A DNA stretch of 64,000 bases from Oscillospiraceae bacterium (lineage in GTDB: Bacteria; Bacillota; Clostridia; Oscillospirales; Ruminococcaceae), in contig BQOK01000001.1 in the NCBI GenBank assembly GCA_022835495.1, positions 682,001 to 746,000 on the forward strand, written 5' to 3'. Made by a program: the position numbers and the translations under genes. Of the stretch, positions 33,464 to 40,709 are shown piece after piece (positions within the stretch are counted from its first letter, which is position 1; each line of letters starts with the position of its first letter). The notes under the pieces were generated by a model that was not told the DNA's origin, did not search any database, and saw nothing but the letters and a program-made list of their open reading frames with translations.

Positions 33464-33637
33464 CCGGGCGATACCGAGGCGGCGGGTACGGCCCGCGCCG
33501 GAGCGCAGCTGGTGCGCCTGGATGCCCCGGCGGCGGCCCGCTATATACGGGTGTACGGCAGGGGGCACCTGGGCGGCTGGGGAAATTACAGCGCCCGCAT
33601 GAGCTATGCCGAGATCCTGGCCTTTTCAACGGATTGA
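33464..33637 (+). pseudogene. Remainder of the last F5/8C module beyond the TAG
   Basis: After TAG 33461-33463 the same frame stays open for 57 codons to TGA 33635-33637. It encodes the rest of the F5/8C module, ending ARYIRVYGRGHLGGWGNYSA and MSYAEILAF, nearly identical to the end of the first copy (about 32620-32710). So the full gene was 30080-33637, about 1185 residues. Either the tail is lost, or the stop is read through, or the stop is a sequence error. Confidence 0.8.
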
Positions 33638-33705
33638 GGCGGTGAATGCGGGAACGGCGGCGCCCTTGAAAGCGCGGGGAAACGCCCCCTGAAACACAGC
33701 AAAGA

Positions 33706-33746
33706 CCCCGGGCGGGCCGTGCGCAGCGGCCAGCCCGGGGATTTTT
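33706..33746 (+). terminator. Terminator after the GH16 gene
   Basis: CCCCGGGC (33706-33713) pairs with GCCCGGGG (33733-33740), with an inner GGCC/GGCC stem, followed by ATTTTTG. Confidence 0.7.
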
Positions 33747-33769
33747 GCAAAAAAGAGGGGGCGGCGGGT

Positions 33770-33798
33770 TTGCCCTGGGGAGCAAAAATGGCTATAAT
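33770..33798 (+). promoter_or_regulatory. Promoter of the 2-hydroxyacid dehydrogenase gene
   Basis: TTGCCC (33770-33775), 17 bp, TATAAT (33793-33798). The start point would be near 33805, which rules out the in-frame ATG at 33808 and supports GTG 33832. Confidence 0.75.
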
Positions 33799-33831
33799 AG
33801 TAAAAGTATGAAACAAGAGAGGGGCCGGGCC

Positions 33832-34782
33832 GTGGAGATCGTTGTGCTGGACAGTTATTGCGTGCGGGAGGGGGACCTGGACTGGTCGCCGCTTTACGCG
33901 CTTGCCGACCGTGTGACGCTGTGGCCCCGCACGCCGCGGGGGGAGCTGGCGCGGCGCATCGGCGGGGCCGAGTGCGTGATCTCGAACCACTGCCGCATCG
34001 ACGGGGAGGTGCTGGACGCCTGCCCCGGGCTGCGGTGGATCGGCCTGACCTCCACCGGGACCGACAGCCTGGACCTGGCCGCCTGTGCGCGCCGTGGGGT
34101 GAAGGTGGCGAACGTGCCCGGATATTCCACCGAGAGCGTGGCCCAGCACACCTTTGCGCTGCTGCTGGAAGCAGCAAACGGCGTGGCCCGGCGGGCCTGG
34201 AGCCTGCGGGAGGGCTGGTGGCAGGCGGGTGTGCCCGAACGCTACGGCCTGCGGCCCCCGTTTGAACTGGCGGGCAGGACCTTTGGCGCGGTGGGCTACG
34301 GGGCCATTGGGGCGGCGGCGGTGCGCATTGCCCGGGGCTTTGGCATGCGGGCGGCCGCCTGCACGCGCACGCCGCGCGCGGCCGAGCCGGGGGTGGAGTT
34401 TATGAGCCTGGACGAACTGCTGGCCGCCAGCGACGTGGTGAGCCTGCACTGCCCGGCCACCCCCGCCACAAGGGGGATGATCGGCCCGGCACAGCTGGAG
34501 CGGATGAAGCCGGGCACTGTTTTGATCAACACGGCGCGCGGCAGCCTGATCGACGAGGCCGCGGTGGCCGCCGCAGCGCAGGCTGGCCGCATTTTTTACG
34601 CGGCGGACGTGGCGGCCCGGGAACCCATCCGGCCCGAGAACCCGCTGCTGGCGGCGGACAACGTGCTGCTGACGCCCCACGTGGCCTGGGCCACCGGCGA
34701 GGCGCTGGAACGCCTTGCCGCCGAGGTGTGCGAGAACCTGCGGGCGTATCTTGCGGGGCGGCCCCACAACCTTGTGAATTAA
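33832..34782 (+). CDS. D-2-hydroxyacid dehydrogenase, NAD-binding
   Basis: A 316-residue protein of the D-isomer-specific 2-hydroxyacid dehydrogenase family, which reduces 2-oxoacids with NAD(P)H (glycerate, lactate or related substrates). The Rossmann fingerprint GAVGYGAIGAAAVRIA, the NTARGSLID segment with catalytic Arg, and LTPHVAW with catalytic His are visible. GTG 33832 follows AGAGGGG and gives the typical start EIVVLDSY. It is followed 34 bp later by a MATE transporter, probably in one transcript. The substrate cannot be assigned. Confidence 0.9.
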   Translation: MEIVVLDSYCVREGDLDWSPLYALADRVTLWPRTPRGELARRIGGAECVISNHCRIDGEVLDACPGLRWIGLTSTGTDSLDLAACARRGVKVANVPGYSTESVAQHTFALLLEAANGVARRAWSLREGWWQAGVPERYGLRPPFELAGRTFGAVGYGAIGAAAVRIARGFGMRAAACTRTPRAAEPGVEFMSLDELLAASDVVSLHCPATPATRGMIGPAQLERMKPGTVLINTARGSLIDEAAVAAAAQAGRIFYAADVAAREPIRPENPLLAADNVLLTPHVAWATGEALERLAAEVCENLRAYLAGRPHNLVN

Positions 34783-34816
34783 ACGGCCCGGCGGCGCGCC
34801 GGGCAGAGGAGGAGCC

Positions 34817-36154
34817 ATGACCGGCGGAAAACCCATCACCGGGCAATTCTGGCGCTATGCGCTGCCCAGCATGTTCAGCCAGCTGCTGAACAGCTTTTTT
34901 ATCATTGTGGACGGCTTTTTTGTGGGCCAGAACCTGGGAGACGCGGGGCTGGCGGCCATCAACGTGGCCTGGCCCCTGGTGGCGGTGATCCAGGCGGCGA
35001 GCCTGGCCATCGGCACCGGCGGCGCAGTGCGCCTTGCCACGGCCCTTGGCCGGGGCGAGGAGGAGGAAGCCCTGCGGGTGCGGGGCAACACCCTGGTGCT
35101 GCTGGGCCTGGCGGCGGCCCTGCTGGGAGGCGGGCTGTACCTGGGCTACCCCTACCTGCTGCCCCTGATGGGGGCCAATGCGGAATTGTACCCGCTGGCG
35201 GCGGAATACTGCCGGGTGGTGTGCGTTCTGGCGGCCTGCCAGGTGGCCACCACCGGCATGCTGCCCCTGGTGCGGGGTTCGGGGCGGGCGGTGGCGGCCA
35301 TGTGGGTGATGGTGCTGGGCCTTTTGGGGAACATCGGCCTGGACTGGCTGTTCATCCATCAGTTCCAATGGGGGCTGGCAGGCGCGGCGTTTGCCACGGC
35401 GCTGGCCCAGGGCCTGTGCGCGGCTGCTGCGGCGCCGGTGCTGCTGTGCCACAGGGGGCGGCCGGTGCGGGCCGCACAGTTCCGCATACAGTGGGGGCGG
35501 GTGCGGGGAATCCTGCACTATGGGATTTCCCCCTTTGGGCTCTCGCTCTCCACCAGCGTGATCCTGCTGATCACCAACCTGCGGGCGCTGCGCTACGGCG
35601 GCACCCGGGGCGTGGCGGTGTATGCGGTGCTGAGCTATGTGCTGGGCAGCGTGATCCCGCTGGTGTCGGGCGTGGGGGACGGGATCCAGCCGCTTTTGAG
35701 CTATGCCCGGGGCGCCGGGGACCAGCATGCGCTGGCCGGGCTGCGCCGCAAAGGGCTGGGCCTGGCGCTGGGGGCGGCGGCGGTGTGCAGCGCGGTGTGC
35801 TTTGCGCTGCGCGCTACCTTGCCCCTGGTCTTCGGGGCGAGCCCTGCGGCGACGGCCGAGGGGGCGGCGGCCATGTGGACCCTGGCCGCGGCCTACCCGT
35901 TTATGGCGGTGCTGCGGTTTTATTGCAGCTATTTTTGCGCGGTGGGCGAGCCCAAGGCCAGCAGCATTCTGGCGTACGGCGAGCCGCTGGCCGCGCAGCC
36001 GGTTTTTTTGTTCACCCTGCCCCTTTTGTGGGGGCTGGAGGGCGTTTGGATCGCCTACCCGGCGGCGGTGGCAGTGATGGCGGCGACGGCCCTGTGGCTG
36101 CTGCGCCGCCACCTGGCGCTGCGGCCACAGGCGGGCGGCGAGGGCGCAGCATAA
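34817..36154 (+). CDS. MATE family efflux transporter
   Basis: A 445-residue, twelve-helix membrane protein of the MOP superfamily. The start FWRYALPSMFSQLLNSFFII and the NVAWPLVA and AIGTGGAV-like stretches mark the DinF/NorM type. It exports cationic drugs or metabolites with Na or H antiport. ATG 34817 follows GAGGAGCC. Next to it are a dehydrogenase upstream and a small membrane protein 18 bp downstream, likely one operon. Confidence 0.93.
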   Translation: MTGGKPITGQFWRYALPSMFSQLLNSFFIIVDGFFVGQNLGDAGLAAINVAWPLVAVIQAASLAIGTGGAVRLATALGRGEEEEALRVRGNTLVLLGLAAALLGGGLYLGYPYLLPLMGANAELYPLAAEYCRVVCVLAACQVATTGMLPLVRGSGRAVAAMWVMVLGLLGNIGLDWLFIHQFQWGLAGAAFATALAQGLCAAAAAPVLLCHRGRPVRAAQFRIQWGRVRGILHYGISPFGLSLSTSVILLITNLRALRYGGTRGVAVYAVLSYVLGSVIPLVSGVGDGIQPLLSYARGAGDQHALAGLRRKGLGLALGAAAVCSAVCFALRATLPLVFGASPAATAEGAAAMWTLAAAYPFMAVLRFYCSYFCAVGEPKASSILAYGEPLAAQPVFLFTLPLLWGLEGVWIAYPAAVAVMAATALWLLRRHLALRPQAGGEGAA

Positions 36155-36172
36155 AGGAAAGGAACCAGGATC

Positions 36173-36616
36173 ATGCAGAAATTTGTTTACAAAAGCCAGC
36201 GCAACAAGTTTGAGCTGTGCGACGGTTTTGCCGCGCACAAGGAGGCGCAGCTGCCGGGGGGCTGGCGGGTGAGGTGCGACACCGAGCCCTACCACAAAAA
36301 AGAGCGCCCGGTGCTGCTGACCCTGCAAAAGGGGGCGGGCCCGCTGGCCTATAAGCCGTGCTTTACCGTGCTGTGCGAGGACGGCAAGGTGCACCTGGGC
36401 TTTCAGGAATGCTGGCCCGCGCGGGCGGCGGCCTGGGCGGCGGCGGTGCTGGCGCTGGCGCTGATGCTGGCGAGCGCGCTGCTGCCGGCACCCTGGAACC
36501 GGGCGCTGTATGCGGTGCTGGGGGCGGCGGCGCTGGCGATTTTGTTTGTGGATTTTACCCGCGCGAACCGGGCGGTCAAAAGGATCGGCCAGTACTTAAA
36601 AGAGAACGTGCTGTAA
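36173..36616 (+). CDS. Membrane protein of 147 residues, unknown
   Basis: The first 85 residues are soluble and basic (MQKFVYKSQRNKFELCDGF, beta-rich, Cys residues at CDGF, CDTEP, CFTVLCE), followed by two membrane helices (about 83-102 and 106-124) and a basic tail. ATG 36173 follows AAAGGAAAGGAACC. It is probably the last gene of the MATE operon. No family recognised. Confidence 0.75.
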   Translation: MQKFVYKSQRNKFELCDGFAAHKEAQLPGGWRVRCDTEPYHKKERPVLLTLQKGAGPLAYKPCFTVLCEDGKVHLGFQECWPARAAAWAAAVLALALMLASALLPAPWNRALYAVLGAAALAILFVDFTRANRAVKRIGQYLKENVL

Positions 36617-36641
36617 AAAGGGCCCGGCTTCGGGGCCTTTT
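36616..36641 (+). terminator. Possible terminator
   Basis: AAAAGGGCCC (36616-36625) and GGGGCCTTTT (36632-36641) form an imperfect hairpin with a T run after the 147-residue membrane protein gene. Confidence 0.45.
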
Positions 36642-36722
36642 GGGCGCGGCGCGCTGCGGCCTGCGGGGCGGCGCGCACGGCCTGTTTTAAAGTGCACCTT
36701 TAAAAGAAGGGGGGCGCGAAGC

Positions 36723-37448
36723 GTGAAGCGCAATTTGATCCGGGCGGGGCTGTTCCTGACAATGCTGGGGCTGGCGGCGCTGCTGGTGTACGGCTGCTTT
36801 GTGACCGTGCTGCCGGACCTGTGGCCGGTGGTGAAAAGCGGCGACGAGGCGGCCATTGAGGAATACCTGCGCTCGGCCAGCCAGGTGAAGGGCCTTGTTT
36901 GCCTGGGGCTTTTGCAGTTTGTGCAGGTGGTGAGCGTGGTACTGCCCGGCGCGCCCATTCAGATCGCGGGGGGCGTGGTGTTCGGCACCCTGCGCAGCTT
37001 TGCGGTGTGCCATTTGTGCTTTGTGGCGGCCAACGCCTTTGTGTTTTGGCTGGCGCGCCGCCTGGGCTCCCGGCTGGAACAGCTGCTGGGGCTGGAGGAG
37101 GCGGGCGGGGGCAAAGCCGCAGAATTTTTAAACTCCAACGACCCGGGGTTTATGGCGGCCCTGGCCTGCCTGATGCCGGGCATTCCCAACGGGATCGTGC
37201 CCTACGCGGCCGCCCGCACGGCCCTGACCCTGCGGCGCTTTGCGGGCGCGGTATACCTGGCGAGCCTTGCGCCCATTCTGGTGATGTGCGCGGTGGGGCG
37301 GCGGCTGCTCTCGGGCGATTACCTGCCCGCGGCCGCCATGATCGCGGTGCTGCTGGCGGCCATTTTTTTGCTGTGGCGGTACCGGGTGAAGGTGTGGCGG
37401 CTGGAGCAAAAGCTGCGCGCCGGGCTGCGGGGCCGCAAAAGAGGCTGA
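36723..37448 (+). CDS. TVP38/TMEM64 (VTT domain) membrane protein
   Basis: A 241-residue membrane protein with an N-terminal helix and the VTT/SNARE-associated core: PGAPIQIAGGVVFGT, FVFWLARRLGSRLE, and MAALACLMPGIPNGIVPYAA, which is the conserved PGIPxxxxxYxAG-type segment. DedA/TVP38 proteins are half-transporter-like and some act as lipid flippases or scramblases. GTG 36723 follows GAAGGGGGG. It stands alone upstream of the TPR/SUFU gene. Confidence 0.88.
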   Translation: MKRNLIRAGLFLTMLGLAALLVYGCFVTVLPDLWPVVKSGDEAAIEEYLRSASQVKGLVCLGLLQFVQVVSVVLPGAPIQIAGGVVFGTLRSFAVCHLCFVAANAFVFWLARRLGSRLEQLLGLEEAGGGKAAEFLNSNDPGFMAALACLMPGIPNGIVPYAAARTALTLRRFAGAVYLASLAPILVMCAVGRRLLSGDYLPAAAMIAVLLAAIFLLWRYRVKVWRLEQKLRAGLRGRKRG

Positions 37449-37499
37449 CCCGGCGCGGCGCCGGGGGGCAAGAACCGACCGGCCTGCGGGCCGCCGGTA

Positions 37500-37508
37500 T
37501 GCTATAAT
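37500..37508 (+). promoter_or_regulatory. Extended -10 promoter of the TPR/SUFU gene
   Basis: TG-C-TATAAT with the hexamer at 37503-37508; the -35 region is not recognisable. Confidence 0.5.
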
Positions 37509-37562
37509 GAAGCATGAAAAACAAAACAGCGGGCGCCGGCCCGCGGGGGAGGGGTGCAGACC

Positions 37563-40460
37563 ATGGACACCGTGCTGAGCCGCGAACTGTTGGAGGAACT
37601 GGAAGCGCTGGGGGACCAGGGGCTTTTTTACAAAATGCTGGACGTTCTGCAGGACTATGTGGAGGACGGCGAGGACCAGGGGCGCTTTACCCGCGAGGCG
37701 GCCGAGGGCGATTTGGAGCTGGCGCTGTGGGTGGCCTATGCCGACCTGAACATTGACGAATACGAGAGCTACTACCAGGCCATCCGCTGGCTGGAACGGG
37801 TGCGGGGCGCGGCGTTCGGCAGCGGGGTGTGGTATTACCGGCTGGCCTCGGCCTACATTTACACCGGCCAGCTGCAAAAGGCGCGGGAGACCGCGGAGCA
37901 GGGCGCGCAGGTGGCGCCGGATTATGCCTGGGGGTGGCTGAACACCGCCAAGCTGCGGGCGCACTTCGGCGACCGGGAGGGGGCGCTGGCCGCCGTGGAG
38001 CGGGGCCTTGCGCTGGAACCCGGGGATTACGAGTTCACCCGCACCCGCGCCGAGATCGAGGCGGGCGCGGCGCTGGACGAGATGGAGTGCCACTACATTG
38101 ACCCGGAGGCGGACCGGCAGCTGCAGACCGACCCGGAGCTGCTGGCGGAAAAGCGCCAGTCGGTGCGGTGCATCCTGTGCGACGAGGAGAACCTGGCGGC
38201 GGTGAAGGCCGCCCTGGGCGCGCAAACGTGGGAGTTTGAAGCCCCGTATTGCTACTGCACCCTGCCGTACCAGGGCGGGGAACTGAGCGCCCGGTTCGAT
38301 ATGAACGAGGCGGGAGTTTCAAAATTTACCGCGGCCTGGGCCGCGCAGCTGGCGGCGCGCCTGGCGGAGCTGGACGGCATGGCCGCGGCGCTGGTGGCCG
38401 AAAAGCACCCGGGCGCGCGGCTGGAGCTGGGGCATGTGGTGTTCCAGCGCTCGGGCGGGGTGCTGCTGGGCTACCATGTGGGCAAGAGCCGGGAGGAACG
38501 GCTGTATGCCTATGCGGGGTTTGGGGCAGACCTTGCCCCCGTGGGAGGCGTTACTTACCGGGACTACACCGGCGATGAGAACGAGGAAGAGGGCGATTGG
38601 GCCGACGGCAGCGGCCAGGGGGACGAGTGGCAGCCGCCCGAGGTGTACGGCGAGCGGGAGCTCGGCCTGCTGGAGGCGCACATTGAAAAATATTTCGGCA
38701 GGTTCGACGAGGTGTTCCACGAGCTGGTCAGCCCGGACATCCACGTGGATGTGTATGTGATCGCGCCCACCCCCCAGCGGAATTACTACACGCTTGTGAC
38801 CGGGGGCATGGGCGCCCACCGCATGAACATCCCCCCCGAGCTTGCGCGGTACAATGTGGACCGGGCCGAGATGCTGCTGCGCCTGCCGCCGGACTGGCAA
38901 TTCCGGGAGAAGGACGAAAAGTGGTACTGGCCCATCCGCTGGCTGAAATTGCTGGCGCGCCTGCCCCTGGAGCAGGATACCTGGCTTGGCTGGGGGCACA
39001 CGGTGCCGAACGGCCGGCCCTTTGCGGCCAACACCCTGCTTTCGGGGGTGCTGCTCACCGCGCCGGAGGGGGTGCCCAAGGAGGGCTCGGCCTGCCCCAT
39101 GCCGGACGGCAGCGAGGTGAACTTTTACCAGGTGCTGCCCCTTTACGACGAGGAGATGGACTACAAGCTGGACCACGACGCGGCCGCCCTGCTGGAACGC
39201 ATGGAGGCAAAGGGCGCGCTGGCCTGCCCGTATATCCGGCTGGAACGGCCCAACGCCTGTGCCGACGAGCAGCCGGACCCGCCGGTGGACCCCGCTTTTT
39301 TGGAGCAGCTGGCCGCCTGGCACGAGGACTGCGAGTACGAAAAGATTGTGGAGGCCATTGAGGCGGTCCCCCCGCAGGAGCGCGGGTATGTGCCGACCGG
39401 GCAGCTGGCCCGGGCGCTGAACAACCTGGAGCGCTATGCGGAGGCGGCGGAGCTGCTGCTGGCCACTAAAAAGCGCGGCCGCTCGGACCCGCTGTGGCAT
39501 TTCCGGCTGGGCTACGCCTATTATTACATGGATCAGGAGGTAAAGGCGCTGCCTGAATTTGAGCGGGCGGATGAGCTTTCGCCCGGGGACGAGGACACCG
39601 AGACCTTTCTGCGGTGGTGCCGCTCGGCCATTGCGCTGCCGGTGAGCGTGAAGCCGTTCAAGGCGCGGGTGGAACAGTTCTGGACGGCCTTTGCAAAAAA
39701 AGAGGCGGCGCTGCGGGAGCTGTGGCGGGCGGAGGGCCCGGACGCTGCGGCAAAGGAGCTGGCGGGGCTGCTGAAGATCGCCTTTTCGGCCATGCCGTTT
39801 TCGCTGGCCGCGCTTTCGGACGGGCGGCAATGCGTGCTGCTCTCGGCCGAGGGGCGGGCGAACCGGCTGTTCCGGCTGCTGTTCTGGCGGGACGCGGCCC
39901 CGGCGGAGCTGGCGGAGCACTGGGAATTCAAGGTGGAATGCCCGCCCTGCGAGGGGGACGGCGAGGAAGCGCCCCAGGAGGCGGACGAGCGGGCGATCTT
40001 TTACACCAACTACCGCTGCACCCCCGCCGAGGGTGAGGACTGGCTGCTGCGCCAGGACGTGATCGCCGGCAACAGCTGCTGCCAGAGCCTGGTGCGGGCC
40101 TACTACCAGGGCGACGACTCCATTATGGACGAGGAGCTGGCCGACGGGGCGGTGTGCGGCTTTTTGTTCTACGCAAGCGGCAGCCTGCCCGAGGCGGAGC
40201 TGGTGGAGTTCCGGGGGCGCATCGAGGAGGAGCTGGCCGGGCGCGGCGCGGCGTTTTTGCAGGTGCTGGGCGGCGCCGTGGGCTTTCAGTATTCCTACAT
40301 CGACTGCATTGCCTTTGACCTGAAGGAGTTTTTGGATCTGGCGGGAGAGATCCTGAACCGGTTCGAGCTGCCGGAGATCGGTTTTCACGTGTTCCGGGTG
40401 GAGTGCGGGGGCGTGAATATGAAGGCGGAGCCGGAGGACGGGGAGCCGGAGGAGGACTGA
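37563..40460 (+). CDS. Large TPR and Suppressor-of-fused (SUFU) domain protein
   Basis: A 965-residue, acidic, soluble protein. Residues about 60-175 are TPR-like (YRLASAYIYTGQLQKARETA, GWLNTAKLRAHFGDREGALA). Residues about 360-500 resemble the SUFU domain (HIEKYFGRFDEVFHELVSPD, IPPELARYNVDRAEMLLRLP, TWLGWGHTVPNG). More TPR-like sequence follows (about 570-690), and the C-terminal part (about 700-950) contains a repeated alpha/beta unit I do not recognise. Bacterial SUFU proteins often occur as immunity proteins of polymorphic toxins, but no toxin gene is adjacent. ATG 37563 follows GGGGGAGG. It ends in a run of Glu, Asp and Pro. Confidence 0.78.
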   Translation: MDTVLSRELLEELEALGDQGLFYKMLDVLQDYVEDGEDQGRFTREAAEGDLELALWVAYADLNIDEYESYYQAIRWLERVRGAAFGSGVWYYRLASAYIYTGQLQKARETAEQGAQVAPDYAWGWLNTAKLRAHFGDREGALAAVERGLALEPGDYEFTRTRAEIEAGAALDEMECHYIDPEADRQLQTDPELLAEKRQSVRCILCDEENLAAVKAALGAQTWEFEAPYCYCTLPYQGGELSARFDMNEAGVSKFTAAWAAQLAARLAELDGMAAALVAEKHPGARLELGHVVFQRSGGVLLGYHVGKSREERLYAYAGFGADLAPVGGVTYRDYTGDENEEEGDWADGSGQGDEWQPPEVYGERELGLLEAHIEKYFGRFDEVFHELVSPDIHVDVYVIAPTPQRNYYTLVTGGMGAHRMNIPPELARYNVDRAEMLLRLPPDWQFREKDEKWYWPIRWLKLLARLPLEQDTWLGWGHTVPNGRPFAANTLLSGVLLTAPEGVPKEGSACPMPDGSEVNFYQVLPLYDEEMDYKLDHDAAALLERMEAKGALACPYIRLERPNACADEQPDPPVDPAFLEQLAAWHEDCEYEKIVEAIEAVPPQERGYVPTGQLARALNNLERYAEAAELLLATKKRGRSDPLWHFRLGYAYYYMDQEVKALPEFERADELSPGDEDTETFLRWCRSAIALPVSVKPFKARVEQFWTAFAKKEAALRELWRAEGPDAAAKELAGLLKIAFSAMPFSLAALSDGRQCVLLSAEGRANRLFRLLFWRDAAPAELAEHWEFKVECPPCEGDGEEAPQEADERAIFYTNYRCTPAEGEDWLLRQDVIAGNSCCQSLVRAYYQGDDSIMDEELADGAVCGFLFYASGSLPEAELVEFRGRIEEELAGRGAAFLQVLGGAVGFQYSYIDCIAFDLKEFLDLAGEILNRFELPEIGFHVFRVECGGVNMKAEPEDGEPEED

Positions 40461-40492
40461 GCCCTTTGGGGCTTTGCAGGGCGCAGAGAAAA

Positions 40493-40541
40493 GACAAAAG
40501 CCGGGAGGCGGAGCCAACAGGGGCCGCCCCCGGCTTTGTTC
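40493..40541 (+). terminator. Terminator after the TPR/SUFU gene
   Basis: Arms ACAAAAGCCGGG (about 40494) and CCCGGCTTTGT (about 40529) form a long imperfect hairpin ending in a T run. Confidence 0.65.
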
Positions 40542-40609
40542 ATTGTGCGGCGTGACCGGCCAATTTAACACTCTGCACAAAAAACAGCTGAAAACAGCGC
40601 GAAAAACAG

Positions 40610-40638
40610 TGGCCTTTTTGACCGCCCGGCGCTATAAT
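40610..40638 (+). promoter_or_regulatory. Promoter of the EAL gene
   Basis: TGGCCT (40610-40615), 17 bp, TATAAT (40633-40638). Confidence 0.5.
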
Positions 40639-40709
40639 GGAAAAAGTATGATCAAAAATACCGCGCTTTTCCGCGCTGCGGAGAAAAAACGGGGGCGGAG
40701 TCGTTTTTC

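Noticed and set aside
33808-33810. ATG 33808 as start of the 2-hydroxyacid dehydrogenase
   Set aside because: It lies only about 10 bp after the TATAAT box and has no ribosome binding site, whereas GTG 33832 follows AGAGGGG.
37563-40460. A polymorphic toxin-immunity locus
   Set aside because: The SUFU-like domain suggests immunity, but no toxin, secretion domain or repeat-containing exoprotein is adjacent.
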